The position numbers and the translations under genes are program-made. This document shows, one piece after another, positions 17,741-27,834 of a stretch of DNA of 64,000 bases. The stretch spans positions 372,001-436,000 of the forward strand of contig NZ_VCPC01000002.1 of assembly GCF_005938225.1 (NCBI RefSeq). Direction: 5' to 3'. Under the pieces are notes generated by a model. The model was not told where the DNA came from, ran no database searches, and was given only the letters and a program-made list of their open reading frames with translations. Within the stretch, counting starts at the first letter, position 1. The number at the start of each line of letters is the position of its first letter. The stretch is from Arenibacterium halophilum. Lineage in GTDB: Bacteria; Pseudomonadota; Alphaproteobacteria; Rhodobacterales; Rhodobacteraceae.

Positions 17741-18916
17741 ATGATCCCGTCCGTGCTGCCCACCTACTCTCGTGCGCCCCTGTCCTTCGTCAAAGGCGAA
17801 GGCGCCTGGCTTGTCGAGGCCGATGGCCGCCGATTCCTGGACCTCGGCGCGGGCATTGCGGTGAACTCGCTGGGCCATGCGCATCCCACACTGGTGGCGG
17901 CGCTGACCGAACAGGCGGGCGCGCTGTGGCACACCTCGAACCTCTACAACATTCCGCAGCAGCAGGCGCTGGCCGACAAGCTGGTCGAGCACAGCTTTGC
18001 CGACACGGTGTTCTTCACCAACTCGGGCACCGAGGCCTGCGAGCTGGCGGTGAAGATGGCGCGCAAATACTGGTACGAAAAAGGCCAGCCCGAGCGCACC
18101 GACATCATCACCTTCGAAGGCTCGTTCCATGGCCGCTCAGCGGCGGGGATCGCGGCTGCGGGCAGCGAGAAGATGACCAAGGGCTTCGGCCCGTTGCTAC
18201 CCGGCTTCGTTCACCTGCCCTGGGGCGATGAAGATGCCTTGCGCGCGGCAATCACCGACAAAACGGCGGCGATCCTGATCGAACCGGTCCAGGGCGAAGG
18301 CGGTATCCGCCCGATGGAAGACAGCGCGCTGAAGGCGCTGCGTGCGCTTTGCGATGAAACCGGGACGCTTCTGGTCCTGGACGAGGTGCAATGCGGGGTT
18401 GGCCGTACCGGGCGGCTGTTCGCGCATGAATGGGCCGGTATCACGCCTGATATCATGATGGTGGCCAAAGGCATCGGCGGCGGCTTTCCGATCGGGGCGG
18501 TGCTGGCCACGGAAAACGCCGCCTCTGGCATGACGGCGGGCACCCACGGCTCGACCTATGGCGGCAACCCACTGGGGTGCGCCGTCGGCTGCGCGGTGAT
18601 GGATGTGGTAACCGCGCCGGGCTTCCTTGACGATGTGGGGCGCAAGGCCGGCCGTCTGCGTCAAAAGCTGGAAGGATTGGTTGCCGCCCACCCCGAGGTG
18701 TTCGAGTCCGTGCGCGGTTCGGGGCTGATGCTGGGCCTGCGCTGCAAGGCGGTGAACGCCGATGTTGTGAAGGCCGGATATGGCGCAGGCGTGCTGACAG
18801 TGCCTGCAGGCGACAATGTGATCCGCCTGCTGCCCCCGCTGACCATCTCGGACGACGAAATCGACGAAGCGATTACCCGTCTCGATCAGGCCGCCAGCAC
18901 CGTGTCGGCTGGCTAA
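17741..18916 (+). CDS. argD: Acetylornithine aminotransferase
   Basis: 391 residues, class III PLP-dependent transaminase. It makes N-acetylornithine in arginine synthesis and may also act in lysine synthesis. Seen: [12 protein letters not shown] (PLP phosphate site), [22 protein letters not shown], and the PLP lysine in [15 protein letters not shown]. Start at MIPSVL is preceded by AGGAGG; the open frame extends upstream but is not supported. argF follows after 69 bp, so the two probably form an operon. Confidence 0.96.
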   Translation: MIPSVLPTYSRAPLSFVKGEGAWLVEADGRRFLDLGAGIAVNSLGHAHPTLVAALTEQAGALWHTSNLYNIPQQQALADKLVEHSFADTVFFTNSGTEACELAVKMARKYWYEKGQPERTDIITFEGSFHGRSAAGIAAAGSEKMTKGFGPLLPGFVHLPWGDEDALRAAITDKTAAILIEPVQGEGGIRPMEDSALKALRALCDETGTLLVLDEVQCGVGRTGRLFAHEWAGITPDIMMVAKGIGGGFPIGAVLATENAASGMTAGTHGSTYGGNPLGCAVGCAVMDVVTAPGFLDDVGRKAGRLRQKLEGLVAAHPEVFESVRGSGLMLGLRCKAVNADVVKAGYGAGVLTVPAGDNVIRLLPPLTISDDEIDEAITRLDQAASTVSAG

Positions 18917-18985
18917 GCGCCGTTTATCAAAGCAAGCGGTGCGCGGGACCTTCTCGCCACCGCAGGACGAAAGCGAAGACAGATC

Positions 18986-19912
18986 ATGAAGCATTTCCTT
19001 GATATTCACAAAACCGATGCCGATGCCCTGCGGGGGATCATCGATCAGGCGGGCGCCATGAAGACCGCGCGTCAGGGCCGCAGCCGCGGTGCCGTGGACG
19101 ATGAACAGCCGTTGGCCGGGCGCATGGTGGCGCTGATTTTCGAAAAGCCTTCGACCCGGACACGCGTGTCATTTGACGTGGGCGTGCGCCAGATGGGCGG
19201 ACAGACCATGGTGCTCTCGGGCAGCGACATGCAACTGGGCCACGGCGAAACCATCGCCGACACGGCCCGCGTGCTCAGCCGCTATGTCGACATGATCATG
19301 ATCCGCACATTTGACGAAAGCGTGCTGACCGAGATGGCGGAATTTTCCGACGTGCCGGTGATCAACGGATTGACCGACCGGACGCACCCCTGCCAGATCA
19401 TGGCCGATGTCATGACGTTCGAGGAACACCGCGGGCCCATCGCGGGCAAGAAGGTGGTCTGGACGGGCGATGGCAACAACGTCTGCGCATCCTTCCTGCA
19501 CGCCGCGGGCCAGTTCGGGTTCGACATGACCTTCACCGGCCCCGCGCAACTGGACCCCGAGGCGGAATTCGTCGGCTTTGCACGCAACAAGGGCAGCCGG
19601 ATCGAGATCGAGCGCGACGCGGCAAAGGCGGTTCAGGGCGCCGATCTGGTGGTGGCCGACACCTGGGTCAGCATGCACGACGCGCAATCCGCCCGCGAAC
19701 GGCGGCACAATCTGCTGCGTCCCTATCAGGTGAACGCCGAGTTGATGGCCCAAGCCAAGCCCGACGCGCTCTTCATGCACTGCCTGCCCGCCCACCGCGA
19801 GGAAGAGGTGACAAGCGCGGTGATGGACGGCCCGAATTCAGTGATCTTCGACGAAGCGGAAAACCGCCTCCACGCGCAAAAGGCGATCATGCGCTGGTGC
19901 CTCGGCGTCTGA
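18986..19912 (+). CDS. argF: Ornithine carbamoyltransferase
   Basis: 308 residues; condenses ornithine with carbamoyl phosphate to citrulline. Carbamoyl-phosphate motif STRTRVSFD, the HPCQ motif ([11 protein letters not shown]), ornithine-loop VVADTWVSM and HCLPAHR near the end are all intact. It is the second gene of the argD-argF pair. Downstream, 17 bp after the stop, begins the second copy of the composite hairpin repeat, which ends in a T8 tract. Confidence 0.97.
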   Translation: MKHFLDIHKTDADALRGIIDQAGAMKTARQGRSRGAVDDEQPLAGRMVALIFEKPSTRTRVSFDVGVRQMGGQTMVLSGSDMQLGHGETIADTARVLSRYVDMIMIRTFDESVLTEMAEFSDVPVINGLTDRTHPCQIMADVMTFEEHRGPIAGKKVVWTGDGNNVCASFLHAAGQFGFDMTFTGPAQLDPEAEFVGFARNKGSRIEIERDAAKAVQGADLVVADTWVSMHDAQSARERRHNLLRPYQVNAELMAQAKPDALFMHCLPAHREEEVTSAVMDGPNSVIFDEAENRLHAQKAIMRWCLGV

Positions 19913-19929
19913 GCCTGAGGCGACGAATA

Positions 19930-20063
19930 TCGCGCTTCCGCGCGATGCCTCCGGCGGGGATATTTATAAGCCCAAAGAAGCGAGGGGGTCCCTAACCCCT
20001 TCTTTGGGCTCTAAATATCCCGGGGGAGTCCCGCAGGGACGGGGGCAGAGCCCCCTTTTTTTT
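19930..20063 (+). repeat. Composite gene-end repeat, copy 2
   Basis: Order after argF: module B with hairpin TCGCGC-TTCC-GCGCGA (19930-19945), GATGCCTCCGGCGGGGATAT, and core ending GCCCAAAGAAG (19970-19980); an 18-base spacer; then module A starting CTTCTTTGGGC (19999-20009), AAATATCC, GGGGGAGTCCCGCAGGGAC, and hairpin GGGGGC-AGA-GCCCCC (20041-20055) followed by eight T. The two cores form a perfect 11-bp inverted repeat. In this copy the A end is a textbook rho-independent terminator. Compare 4193-4316, which has the same order after sdaA. Confidence 0.85.
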
Positions 20064-20112
20064 CCAATTGCCGTCTCCCGGCTGCGGGGGGGACAGGGCA
20101 CCAGGTCCGCGA

Positions 20113-21594
20113 TCAATTCGCCAGTGCGTTCAGGATCAGGAAGATCACGCCAGACATCAGGGCTGCTGCCGGCACGGTGATGACCCAGGCCGCGATCACC
20201 GTCATGAAATGCGACCGGCGCACCAGCTTGCGGCGACGGCGTTCGGCCGAGGCAATGCGGGGTGCTGCCGGGGTTGCGTTCACCTGTTGCCGCAGGCGTT
20301 TCTCCATGTACCATTCGCGGAAAAACCCGACACCAAAAACCCCACCTACGGCGATGTGCGTCGAACTGACAGGCAGGCCGAGCCAACTGGCAAGGATCAC
20401 CGTGATCGCGGCAGAAAGCGCCACGCAGAAGGCGCGCATCGGGTTCAGCTTGGTGATCTGGCTGCCGACCATGCGGATCAGTTTCGGCCCGAACAGGAAC
20501 AGTCCGAAGGAGATGCCGAAAGCGCCGATCACCATGACCCATGTCGGGATCGTGACGCTGCTGGCGAAATCGCCCGATTGCGCCGCGTGGACAATGGCGG
20601 CCAGCGGCCCCACAGCATTGGCCACGTCATTCGCGCCGTGGGCAAAGGACAAGAGCGCCGCCGAGATCACCAGCGGCAAACCGAACAGCACCTTCAACGA
20701 CTTGTTACGATTCTCCATCCCTTGCGAGCGGGCGCGGATCAGCGGACGCGACAAAGCCCATGTCAGAACGCCAACAGCCAGGCCCACCAGAACCGCCACG
20801 ACCGGATCGACCGAGAGAATTTTCTTCAACCCTTTCATTGCAAGGTAGGTGGTAAAGGTGCCTGCCATCAGCCCGACAAGGATCGGCACCCAGACTCGGG
20901 CTGCGGCAATTTTGTCGTCCCGGTAGATCACCTTTGCCTTGATGAGCGCCAGGAAACCGGCGGCGACCGCGCCGCCCAGCAGGGGAGAGATGACCCAGCT
21001 GGCCGCGATGGTGCCCATCGTCGCCCAGTTGACCGCGCCAAGCCCGGCAGCCGCCACGCCCGCGCCGACAACGCCGCCGACCACCGAATGCGTGGTCGAT
21101 ACCGGTGCGCCCAGCCATGTTGCAAGGTTGACCCAAAGCGCGGAAGAGACCAGCGCCGCCATCATCGCCCAGATGAATGTGGACGGGTCGGCAATCGAGT
21201 TCGGATCGACAATGTCTTTCGAGATTGTCGCGACGACGTCGCCCCCGGCCAGCAAGGCCCCCGCGCTTTCGCAGATCGCGGCGATCAGGATCGCGCCGCC
21301 CATGGTCAGCGCGCGTGCGCCCACAGCGGGGCCCATGTTGTTGGCCACGTCGTTGGCGCCGATATTGATTGCCATATAGGCACCAAAGGCCGCAGCGGCC
21401 ACCACGATTAGGCGTGTGTCAGGCTGGCCGAACAGCACGGCCGCAGCCAGGCCCGCGATCACGATAAAGGCCAGCGCAATGCCAGAACCAACCAGCGAGC
21501 GCCCGACATAGGCGGTGGCATATTCGACCTGGCTGATGCGGTTCAGATCGCGATCAAGCGTTTTCCAGGGGTGCCCCAGAGGTTCTTGTGCCAT
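20113..21594 (-). CDS. pit: PiT-family inorganic phosphate permease
   Basis: 493 residues with about ten or more transmembrane helices and the two duplicated PiT signatures, GANDVANNMGPAVGARALT in the N-terminal half and GANDVANAVGPLAAI in the C-terminal half. Couples phosphate (or metal-phosphate) uptake to protons at the inner membrane. A soluble N-terminus of about 45 residues precedes helix 1, longer than in E. coli PitA. No phoU-like gene (often beside pit) is adjacent. It lies 103 bp downstream of the Nudix gene on the same strand. Confidence 0.92.
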   Translation of the reverse strand: MAQEPLGHPWKTLDRDLNRISQVEYATAYVGRSLVGSGIALAFIVIAGLAAAVLFGQPDTRLIVVAAAAFGAYMAINIGANDVANNMGPAVGARALTMGGAILIAAICESAGALLAGGDVVATISKDIVDPNSIADPSTFIWAMMAALVSSALWVNLATWLGAPVSTTHSVVGGVVGAGVAAAGLGAVNWATMGTIAASWVISPLLGGAVAAGFLALIKAKVIYRDDKIAAARVWVPILVGLMAGTFTTYLAMKGLKKILSVDPVVAVLVGLAVGVLTWALSRPLIRARSQGMENRNKSLKVLFGLPLVISAALLSFAHGANDVANAVGPLAAIVHAAQSGDFASSVTIPTWVMVIGAFGISFGLFLFGPKLIRMVGSQITKLNPMRAFCVALSAAITVILASWLGLPVSSTHIAVGGVFGVGFFREWYMEKRLRQQVNATPAAPRIASAERRRRKLVRRSHFMTVIAAWVITVPAAALMSGVIFLILNALAN

Positions 21595-21697
21595 GGCGTG
21601 TATCCGTGATCCCCCAATCCGAAGTCCGCCCGCGCCTAAAGCCTTGGCGCCTCAGGATCAAGCGACCTGTCACAAAACCGTTGCAAAATCGTTGCAA

Positions 21698-22156
21698 TCA
21701 GATCGCGCGCAGAATGTCCTGCAGGCCCGGTTCATCGACCATGTTGGCCGCGTCTTCGGCGCTGACCCAGCGACGCTGACGTTCGGGCGCCTCGGGGTAG
21801 GTGTCGGACATCTCGCAGACCCGGGCCAGGTAAACCTGGGTCTCAATCGGCGCGCTGGCACCGTTGTCGAGCACTTTGGAATACCCGTAGGTGCCAATGG
21901 GCACCGGCTGGATCTTGGCCTCGCGCACGCCAGCCTCTTCCCACGCTTCGCGCAGCGCCGCCTCGGACCCGCCCATCCCGTCGATGGGCCAGCCTTTGGG
22001 CACGATCCATCGCCCGGTGCCCCGGCTGGTGATCAGCAGGACATCCTTGCCGGTGTCGGTTTCGCGAAAACACAGGGCAGCGACCTGAACACGTTTCGGT
22101 CGAAGCAGCATGGGGCGAACAACCTCTTCCCATGCCTTTGAAATGGCACTCGTCAT
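21698..22156 (-). CDS. Nudix hydrolase, DIPP-like
   Basis: 152 residues. The Nudix helix is clear (REAWEEAGV, residues 69-77), preceded by PKGWPIDGMGGSEAAL. The first, non-catalytic Glu of the Nudix box consensus is Met61 here; the metal-binding REUxEE core is intact. The PKGWP style and length resemble diphosphoinositol/diadenosine polyphosphate hydrolases of alphaproteobacteria. Substrate is not decidable. The gene has its own AT-rich promoter region and precedes pit. Confidence 0.85.
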   Translation of the reverse strand: MTSAISKAWEEVVRPMLLRPKRVQVAALCFRETDTGKDVLLITSRGTGRWIVPKGWPIDGMGGSEAALREAWEEAGVREAKIQPVPIGTYGYSKVLDNGASAPIETQVYLARVCEMSDTYPEAPERQRRWVSAEDAANMVDEPGLQDILRAI

Positions 22157-22200
22157 AGTATCTTGTTCCTAAATTCGCCTGCTCGTTTTTGTATTGCATT

Positions 22201-22229
22201 AGTATAGTCAATAATTCGTAAAAGGCAAA
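22201..22229 (-). promoter_or_regulatory. Putative promoter of the Nudix gene
   Basis: On the minus strand: TTTGCC (22229-22224), 17-base spacer, TATACT (22206-22201), within a conspicuously AT-rich 80-bp stretch between the divergent Nudix and gnd genes. It would give a leader of about 40 nt. Confidence 0.35.
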
Positions 22230-22331
22230 TTTAGCAAAGACATCTTGGCAAAAGAGTTGGATTTTTCGGCGGGGTTGCACCTGTGGGGCCATAGGGCCAT
22301 TTTCAGGCAAGGCAGTACAGGTGGGTGGCAG

Positions 22332-23741
22332 ATGGCGAAGCAGGCGCAGATCGGGGTTTACGGGCTGGGCACCATGGGCAGCGCACTGGCGCTGAACCTT
22401 GCTGAACGAGGCAATCAGGTGGCCGTTGCCAACCGCGAGGTGGATTGGCTGGCGCCCTTCGTGGCGCGCTCGGGCGACTTGGCGGCGCGGATCGTGCCCT
22501 GCGAGACGGCCGAGAGTTTCGTGGCGGCTCTGGCGCGTCCCCGGGTTGTGGTACTGATGATCCCCTCTGGCGCGCCGGTGGACCAGATGATCGACACGCT
22601 GCGCCCGCTGCTTGAGTCGGGGGATATGATCGTGGATGCCGGGAATTCCGATTTCCACGACACGCGGCGCCGGTCTGACATGCTTGCCAGTGCGGGGCTG
22701 CATTACGTTGGTATGGGCGTGTCAGGCGGGGCCGAAGGCGCGCGCCATGGGCCGTCGATGATGGTCGGCGGCTCCGAGGAAAGCTGGACCCGGCTGCGCC
22801 CGCTACTGGAACCCTCGGCCGCGCGGTTTGGAGATGACGCGTGCATTGCCCATGTCGGCCCCGACGGCGCGGGGCATTTCGTCAAGACGGTGCACAACGG
22901 CATTGAATACGCCGATATGCAGTTGATTGCCGAGGTTTACGGGCTTTTGCGTGATGGGGGCGGCTGGGGCGCCGACCGCATTGCGGGACTGTTTGAATCC
23001 TGGAACGACGGGCCGCTGAAATCCTACCTTGTCGCCACCACGGCCAAGGTTCTGGCCGCACGCGATCCGGCAACCGGCAACCCTGTGGTCGACATCATCC
23101 GCGACAGCGCGGGGCAGAAGGGCACCGGGCGCTGGACGGTGATCGAGGCGCTGCGTCTGGGCCAGTCGGCCAGCGTGATCGAGGCCGCAGTCGGCGCGCG
23201 GGGCTGGTCCTCGGACGGGGCAGCGCGGCAGGCGGCGTCCGACGTTCTGGGCACACCGGCCACCGCCAAGCTGCCAGCGCGGCAAGATATGGAGCACGGC
23301 TTGCTGGCGGCGCGGATTCTGGCCCATGCGCAGGGGTTCCGCGTGATGTCGGTGGCGTCCGACGAATTCGGCTGGGGGCTGGACTTGGCGCGCGTTGCCG
23401 AAATCTGGCGCGCGGGCTGCATCATCCGCTCGGCGCTGCTGGATGATATCGCGGCCGCGATGCGCAGCGCGCCGCCGCATGGGCACCTGATCCTGGCGCC
23501 GCAGATCACCGCGACCTTGCGGCAGGTGGTGCCGGGGCTGCGGCGCGTGGTGGGCTGGGCCATGACGAATGGCTTGCCGGTGCCCGCGCTTTCGGCCGCA
23601 TTGGCGTGGCACGACAGCATGCGCCGCGCGCGTGGCAGCGCCAACCTGATCCAGGCGCAGCGCGATTTCTTTGGCGCGCACGGGTTTCAACGGATCGACA
23701 GCGAGACCGGCGGCGATCACGGGCCGTGGCACACGGGGTGA
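22332..23741 (+). CDS. gnd: 6-phosphogluconate dehydrogenase (decarboxylating)
   Basis: 469 residues, normal for the long form. Oxidatively decarboxylates 6-phosphogluconate to ribulose 5-phosphate with NADP. Seen: GLGTMGSALALNLAERG at the N-terminus, GVSGGAEGARHGPSMM, catalytic HFVKTVHNGIEYADMQ, and the C-terminal substrate motif with the H in GGDHGPWH. Start at MAKQAQ gives the family length; the open frame extends 29 codons further upstream without support. Its stop codon directly abuts the stop of hrpB on the other strand, with no spacer. Confidence 0.95.
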   Translation: MAKQAQIGVYGLGTMGSALALNLAERGNQVAVANREVDWLAPFVARSGDLAARIVPCETAESFVAALARPRVVVLMIPSGAPVDQMIDTLRPLLESGDMIVDAGNSDFHDTRRRSDMLASAGLHYVGMGVSGGAEGARHGPSMMVGGSEESWTRLRPLLEPSAARFGDDACIAHVGPDGAGHFVKTVHNGIEYADMQLIAEVYGLLRDGGGWGADRIAGLFESWNDGPLKSYLVATTAKVLAARDPATGNPVVDIIRDSAGQKGTGRWTVIEALRLGQSASVIEAAVGARGWSSDGAARQAASDVLGTPATAKLPARQDMEHGLLAARILAHAQGFRVMSVASDEFGWGLDLARVAEIWRAGCIIRSALLDDIAAAMRSAPPHGHLILAPQITATLRQVVPGLRRVVGWAMTNGLPVPALSAALAWHDSMRRARGSANLIQAQRDFFGAHGFQRIDSETGGDHGPWHTG

Positions 23742-26192
23742 CTATGTCCCGCGCGGTTTGGCGCGCAGGGTAGGGTCCGCCTGCGTTGGGTCTTCGGGCC
23801 AGGGGTGTTTCGGATAGCTCGCGCGCATGTCCTTGCGTACGTCTGCGTAACTCCCGGCCCAGAACCCGGGCAGATCGCGGGTGACCTGGATCGGGCGTTG
23901 GGCGGGAGACAGAAGCGTCAGCTTGATCGGCTGGCCGGCGGCCAGGGGGTGGCGGGTGACGCCGAACATCTCTTGCAGGCGCAGCGCGATTTCCGGGCCA
24001 TCGGGGGTGTAGTCGATGGCAACCTCGCGCCCCAGCGGCGTGGTAAAGCGTGCGGGCGCCACCCGGTTCAGCGTTTGGGTTGCGCCATAGTCCAGCATGG
24101 CACTCAAGGCGGGCAGAAGGTCGTAGGCCGCCCAATCCTGCGCCGAGGCTACTTTTCCCAGCATGGGCAAAAGCCAGTCCTCGAGCGTCGCCAGCAACGC
24201 ATCGGGCGACATATCGGGCAGATCGTCATGGCCCATGGCGCGGGCCAGTTGGACCCGCTGCGCCAGCCGGTGTGCGGCGCCCGTCAGGTTCAACCCCAAC
24301 TCGCGGATGCCGTCCAGCATGGCGCGGGCGATGCGCTCGGTCGGGGCGTCGCGCCAGGCGCGGTCGCCCAGCGCGACGGCGCCCAACCGTTCCTGTTGCC
24401 GCGCAATCACGCGGCGGTCGCGTTTGGACCAGGTGCAAATGTCGTGCCACGCGATGCGATCGGCGAAAAGGTCGCGGATATCGCTTTCGGTGATCGGTGC
24501 GGCCAGGCGGATCGTGGCCTCGCGCGGATCGCCATCGGTGTCGAGCGCCACAAGCCAGAGGGTCCCGGAGAGCGGGTCGTCGTCTTTCAGCATGGCGCCT
24601 TTGCCGCCCGACAGAAGGTAACGCGGCGCGTCACCGGGGCGGCGGCGCCCGATCCGGTCGGGGTAGGCAAGTGCGGCCATGGCGCCGGGCGACATCCCGC
24701 GCGCGGGCGGAGCGCCGCGTTCCAGCCGTTTTGCTTCAGCGCGTATCCGGTCGATCGCGCCGCGTGCAGGTTTCGGCGCGCGGGAAGGGTCACGCAGGGT
24801 GTTCAACCGCGCCGTTACATCCGAGCCCACGCCACGAAGCGGGTCGCGGTCGGCCAGCAAGGCGGCCAAGGCGGCCGCGTCGCGCCCCGCGGTTGCGATC
24901 ATATGCGACAGACGCGGGTGTAGCGGCAGGGCGATCAGCGCCTTGCCGTGCGGCGTGATCCGGCCCGTGCCATCGAGTGCGCCCAGAAGTTCCAGCAAGG
25001 CGCGCGCTTCGGCCATGGCTGGGGCGGGGGGCTGCGTGGGAAAAGCCAGGTCTTCGGGCTGCGCGCCCCATGCGGCCAGTTCCAGAGCCAGACCGGCCAG
25101 ATCCCCGGTTTCGATCTCGGTTGGGGGGAAGGCGACCAGCGCGCCTTCTTCGCCGCGAGTCCAGAGGCGATAGCAGATGCCTTCCGCCACGCGTCCGGCG
25201 CGCCCGCGCCGCTGGGTGGCCTCGGCGATGGACACACGCTCGGTGACCAGCCGCGCCATGCCCGATCCGGGATCGAATCGCGCACGCCGTGCCAGACCGG
25301 CATCAACCACGACGCGGATGTCGGGAATGGTCAGCGAAGTTTCGGCGATCGAGGTCGCCAGGACGATCTTGCGGCCCGTGCCCACCGGGGCGATGGCGGC
25401 GCGCTGGTCGGAAAAGGGCATGGCGCCATAGAGCGGGCGCAAGACGCAATCGCCGGGCAGGTGCGGGGCCAGCAGGAACTGCACGCGCCGGATTTCGGAT
25501 TCGCCCGGCAGAAAGACAAGGATGCCGCCACCCCGGTCTGGATCCTTGGTGCGTGTTTGTGACTCAGACTGCTGCACCAGATCGGCCATCGCTTCGGCTA
25601 TGCGGGGGCGGGGGCCGAGCGGGCGGTCAAGCCAGCGGGTGTCGACAGGGAAGGCGCGGCCCTCAGACGTGATGACGGGCGCGCCCATCAGCGTCGCCAC
25701 CGGCCCGGCGTCAAGCGTGGCGGACATGGCGATCAGCATCAGATCGGGACGCAGGGCATCGGCCACATCAAGGCAAAGCGCGAGACCCAGATCCGCGTTC
25801 AAGGAGCGTTCGTGGAATTCATCGAAGATCACGGCGCCGATGCCGGGCAATTCGGGGTTGGATTGCAAGATGCGGGTCAGGATGCCTTCGGTCACCACCT
25901 CGATCCGGGTTTCGACCGAGGCTTTGGACTCGCCCCGGATGCGGTAGCCGACCTGCGCGCCCACGGTTTCACCCAGCTGCGCAGCCATCCGCTCGGCTGC
26001 CGCGCGGGCTGCCAGCCGGCGTGGTTCGAGCATCAGAATACGGCCAGAGACCAACCCCGAGTCCAGCAGTGCCAGCGGCACGCGCGTGGTTTTCCCGGCG
26101 CCCGGCGGTGCCTGCAGCACGGCGCGGGGCGTGCGGGCCAGGGCGGCCAGCAGCTCTGGCAAGGCGGTGTCGATCGGAAGCGCGGGTGTCAT
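23742..26192 (-). CDS. hrpB: ATP-dependent helicase HrpB
   Basis: 816 residues, the usual length. DEAH/RHA-type helicase: Walker A APPGAGKTTRVP near the start, DEFHERSLN (motif II), MSATLD (motif III), then helicase C domain with TSIAETSLTIP and QRRGRAGR (motif VI), HA2 domain and a C-terminal HrpB domain. Some HrpB proteins are linked to RNA metabolism, but the role is poorly defined. The open frame runs 1.2 kb further upstream, antisense to meaB; the start used here is the Met just before the helicase domain. Confidence 0.93.
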   Translation of the reverse strand: MTPALPIDTALPELLAALARTPRAVLQAPPGAGKTTRVPLALLDSGLVSGRILMLEPRRLAARAAAERMAAQLGETVGAQVGYRIRGESKASVETRIEVVTEGILTRILQSNPELPGIGAVIFDEFHERSLNADLGLALCLDVADALRPDLMLIAMSATLDAGPVATLMGAPVITSEGRAFPVDTRWLDRPLGPRPRIAEAMADLVQQSESQTRTKDPDRGGGILVFLPGESEIRRVQFLLAPHLPGDCVLRPLYGAMPFSDQRAAIAPVGTGRKIVLATSIAETSLTIPDIRVVVDAGLARRARFDPGSGMARLVTERVSIAEATQRRGRAGRVAEGICYRLWTRGEEGALVAFPPTEIETGDLAGLALELAAWGAQPEDLAFPTQPPAPAMAEARALLELLGALDGTGRITPHGKALIALPLHPRLSHMIATAGRDAAALAALLADRDPLRGVGSDVTARLNTLRDPSRAPKPARGAIDRIRAEAKRLERGAPPARGMSPGAMAALAYPDRIGRRRPGDAPRYLLSGGKGAMLKDDDPLSGTLWLVALDTDGDPREATIRLAAPITESDIRDLFADRIAWHDICTWSKRDRRVIARQQERLGAVALGDRAWRDAPTERIARAMLDGIRELGLNLTGAAHRLAQRVQLARAMGHDDLPDMSPDALLATLEDWLLPMLGKVASAQDWAAYDLLPALSAMLDYGATQTLNRVAPARFTTPLGREVAIDYTPDGPEIALRLQEMFGVTRHPLAAGQPIKLTLLSPAQRPIQVTRDLPGFWAGSYADVRKDMRASYPKHPWPEDPTQADPTLRAKPRGT

Positions 26193-26240
26193 GGGGGCGT
26201 TATGGAGAAGGCGGGCGGCACCGTCCAGTGAGAGGACAGG

Positions 26241-26290
26241 CCGGGGGCCAGCCCCCGGACCCCCGGAGTATTTTTGCAATGGAGAAACAG
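26241..26290 (-). repeat. Dispersed repeat, A-type copy between divergent genes
   Basis: Hairpin CCGGGGGC-CA-GCCCCCGG (26241-26258), then ACCCCCGGAGTATTTTTGCA and a decayed core ending GAGAAAC. It is located between the starts of hrpB (minus) and meaB (plus), so it is not at a gene end like the composite copies. Confidence 0.65.
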
Positions 26291-26351
26291 GGGGCGGGGT
26301 GGACATTCGCGGGCGGGCCGCGTCATTTGGCGTGAGGTGACGGGGGTGCGC

Positions 26352-27347
26352 ATGGATACGTTGGAACTGGCCGAGAAGGTGGAGCGGGGCGACCGGCGGG
26401 CGCTGGCGCGGGCGGTAACGCTGGTGGAGAGCGGGCGCGCCGATCACCGGGCCGAGGCGGTGACGGTGTTGGAGCGGCTGGCGAAAACGGGGCGGCAAGC
26501 GCTGCGCATCGGATTGTCGGGCACGCCGGGCGTGGGCAAATCGACGTTTATCGAAGCGTTTGGCATGATGCTGATCGCCCGGGGGCTGCGGGTGGCGGTG
26601 CTGGCGGTGGATCCTTCGAGCGCGCGTTCGGGCGGCTCGATCCTGGGCGACAAGACGCGCATGGACCGGCTGTCGCGCGAGGCGGGCGCCTTCATCCGGC
26701 CCTCGCCCAGCCAAACCCATCTGGGCGGCGTGGCGCGGCGCACGCGCGATGCGGTGGCGCTGTGCGAGGCGGCCGGGTTCGACGTGGTGCTGATCGAGAC
26801 GGTCGGCGTGGGCCAGTCGGAAACCGTGGTGGCCGAGATGGCGGATATGTTCGTGCTGTTGCTGGCGCCGGCCGGCGGGGACGAGTTGCAGGGCGTCAAG
26901 CGCGGCATCATGGAAATGGCCGATCTGATCCTTGTGAACAAGGCGGATGGCGATCTGAAGACCTCGGCCTCGCGGACCTGCGCGGATTACGCCGGGGCGC
27001 TGCGTCTGTTGCGCAAGCGCCCGCAGGATCCCGAAGGCTTTCCCAAGGCGATGATGGTCTCTGCCGCGCAGGAGACAGGCCTGACGGAGGCCTGGGCCGA
27101 AATCGAGGCGCTGATCGGCTGGCGGCGCGAGAATGGGCATTGGCAGGGGCGGAGGGCCGAGCAGGCGCGGTTCTGGTTTCAGGAGGACGTGCGGCAGGCT
27201 TTGCTGGCGCAGTTGCAGACTCCGGACGCGCGCGCGCGGATGCGGGCGCTGGGTGATGCGGTGGCCCGGGGCGAAATGCCACCGGGGCGCGCGGCGCAGG
27301 ATATGCTGGCGGATCTGAGGGCTGTCTCCGCGTCTTCGGGGAAGTGA
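26352..27347 (+). CDS. meaB: MeaB/ArgK-family GTPase chaperone
   Basis: 331 residues, G3E P-loop GTPase. Walker A GTPGVGKST, switch motif with DPSSARSGGSILGDKTRM, catalytic region ETVGVGQSE, and NKAD for guanine recognition; the C-terminal dimerisation arm is Arg/Ala-rich. It loads and protects methylmalonyl-CoA mutase, which converts methylmalonyl-CoA from propionate to succinyl-CoA. No mutase gene is adjacent here. Start set at MDTLEL; GTG six bases upstream is an alternative. Some family members serve other B12 mutases. Confidence 0.92.
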   Translation: MDTLELAEKVERGDRRALARAVTLVESGRADHRAEAVTVLERLAKTGRQALRIGLSGTPGVGKSTFIEAFGMMLIARGLRVAVLAVDPSSARSGGSILGDKTRMDRLSREAGAFIRPSPSQTHLGGVARRTRDAVALCEAAGFDVVLIETVGVGQSETVVAEMADMFVLLLAPAGGDELQGVKRGIMEMADLILVNKADGDLKTSASRTCADYAGALRLLRKRPQDPEGFPKAMMVSAAQETGLTEAWAEIEALIGWRRENGHWQGRRAEQARFWFQEDVRQALLAQLQTPDARARMRALGDAVARGEMPPGRAAQDMLADLRAVSASSGK

Positions 27348-27348
27348 C

Positions 27349-27377
27349 TTGACCATGGGGGCGATTCCGCCTAAACG
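27349..27377 (+). promoter_or_regulatory. Putative rpmB promoter
   Basis: TTGACC (27349-27354), 17-base spacer, TAAACG (27372-27377): a sigma70-type promoter immediately after the meaB stop codon and about 90 bp before rpmB, so the ribosomal gene probably has its own transcription start. Confidence 0.45.
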
Positions 27378-27469
27378 CAGCGAACGAATTTCGGGGCACG
27401 GCCGATGGCGGTGCCCCATTGTGTTGAACGGGCCGCACGCGCCCACATGACGAACCAGAGGATGAACCC

Positions 27470-27778
27470 ATGTCGCGCGTTTGCGAATTGACCGGTAAGG
27501 GCCCGATGACGGGCAACAACGTCAGCCATGCCAACAACAAGACCCGTCGTCGTTTCCTGCCGAACCTGAACGATGTGACGCTTCAGTCGGAAGCGCTGGG
27601 CCGTGGCATCAAGATGCGGATTTCCGCCGCTGCCCTGCGCAGCGTCGACCACCGTGGCGGTCTGGACAAGTTTCTTGCCAAAGCCAAGGACACCGAGCTG
27701 TCGGCCCGGGTTCTGAAGGTGAAGAAGGAAATCCAGAAATCTGGCGGCAACGCTGTCGAAGCGGCTGTTTCCGAATAA
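27470..27778 (+). CDS. rpmB: 50S ribosomal protein L28
   Basis: 102 residues; large-subunit ribosomal protein. The N-terminus has the L28 pattern [20 protein letters not shown] followed by a basic RRRFLPNL region. The single N-terminal cysteine without a partner CxxC indicates a zinc-independent form. It is about 20 residues longer than E. coli L28 owing to an Ala/Glu/Lys-rich C-terminal extension, common in alphaproteobacteria. Monocistronic, with its own promoter and terminator. Confidence 0.97.
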   Translation: MSRVCELTGKGPMTGNNVSHANNKTRRRFLPNLNDVTLQSEALGRGIKMRISAAALRSVDHRGGLDKFLAKAKDTELSARVLKVKKEIQKSGGNAVEAAVSE

Positions 27779-27802
27779 TATCTGTCTTTTGAGACAGCTT
27801 TG

Positions 27803-27829
27803 ACGGCCTCGCATCTGCGGGGCCGTTTT
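27803..27829 (+). terminator. rpmB terminator
   Basis: Stem ACGGCCTCGC/GCGGGGCCGT (one G-T pair) with loop ATCT, followed by TTTG. Lies 24 bp after the rpmB stop and directly before the convergent sirtuin gene end at 27835. Confidence 0.75.
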
Positions 27830-27834
27830 GCGTT

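Noticed and set aside
26193-27446. Upstream extension of the hrpB frame to 1234 codons
   Set aside because: The added 418 codons are antisense to meaB and Arg/His/Pro-rich; helicase homology begins right after 26192.
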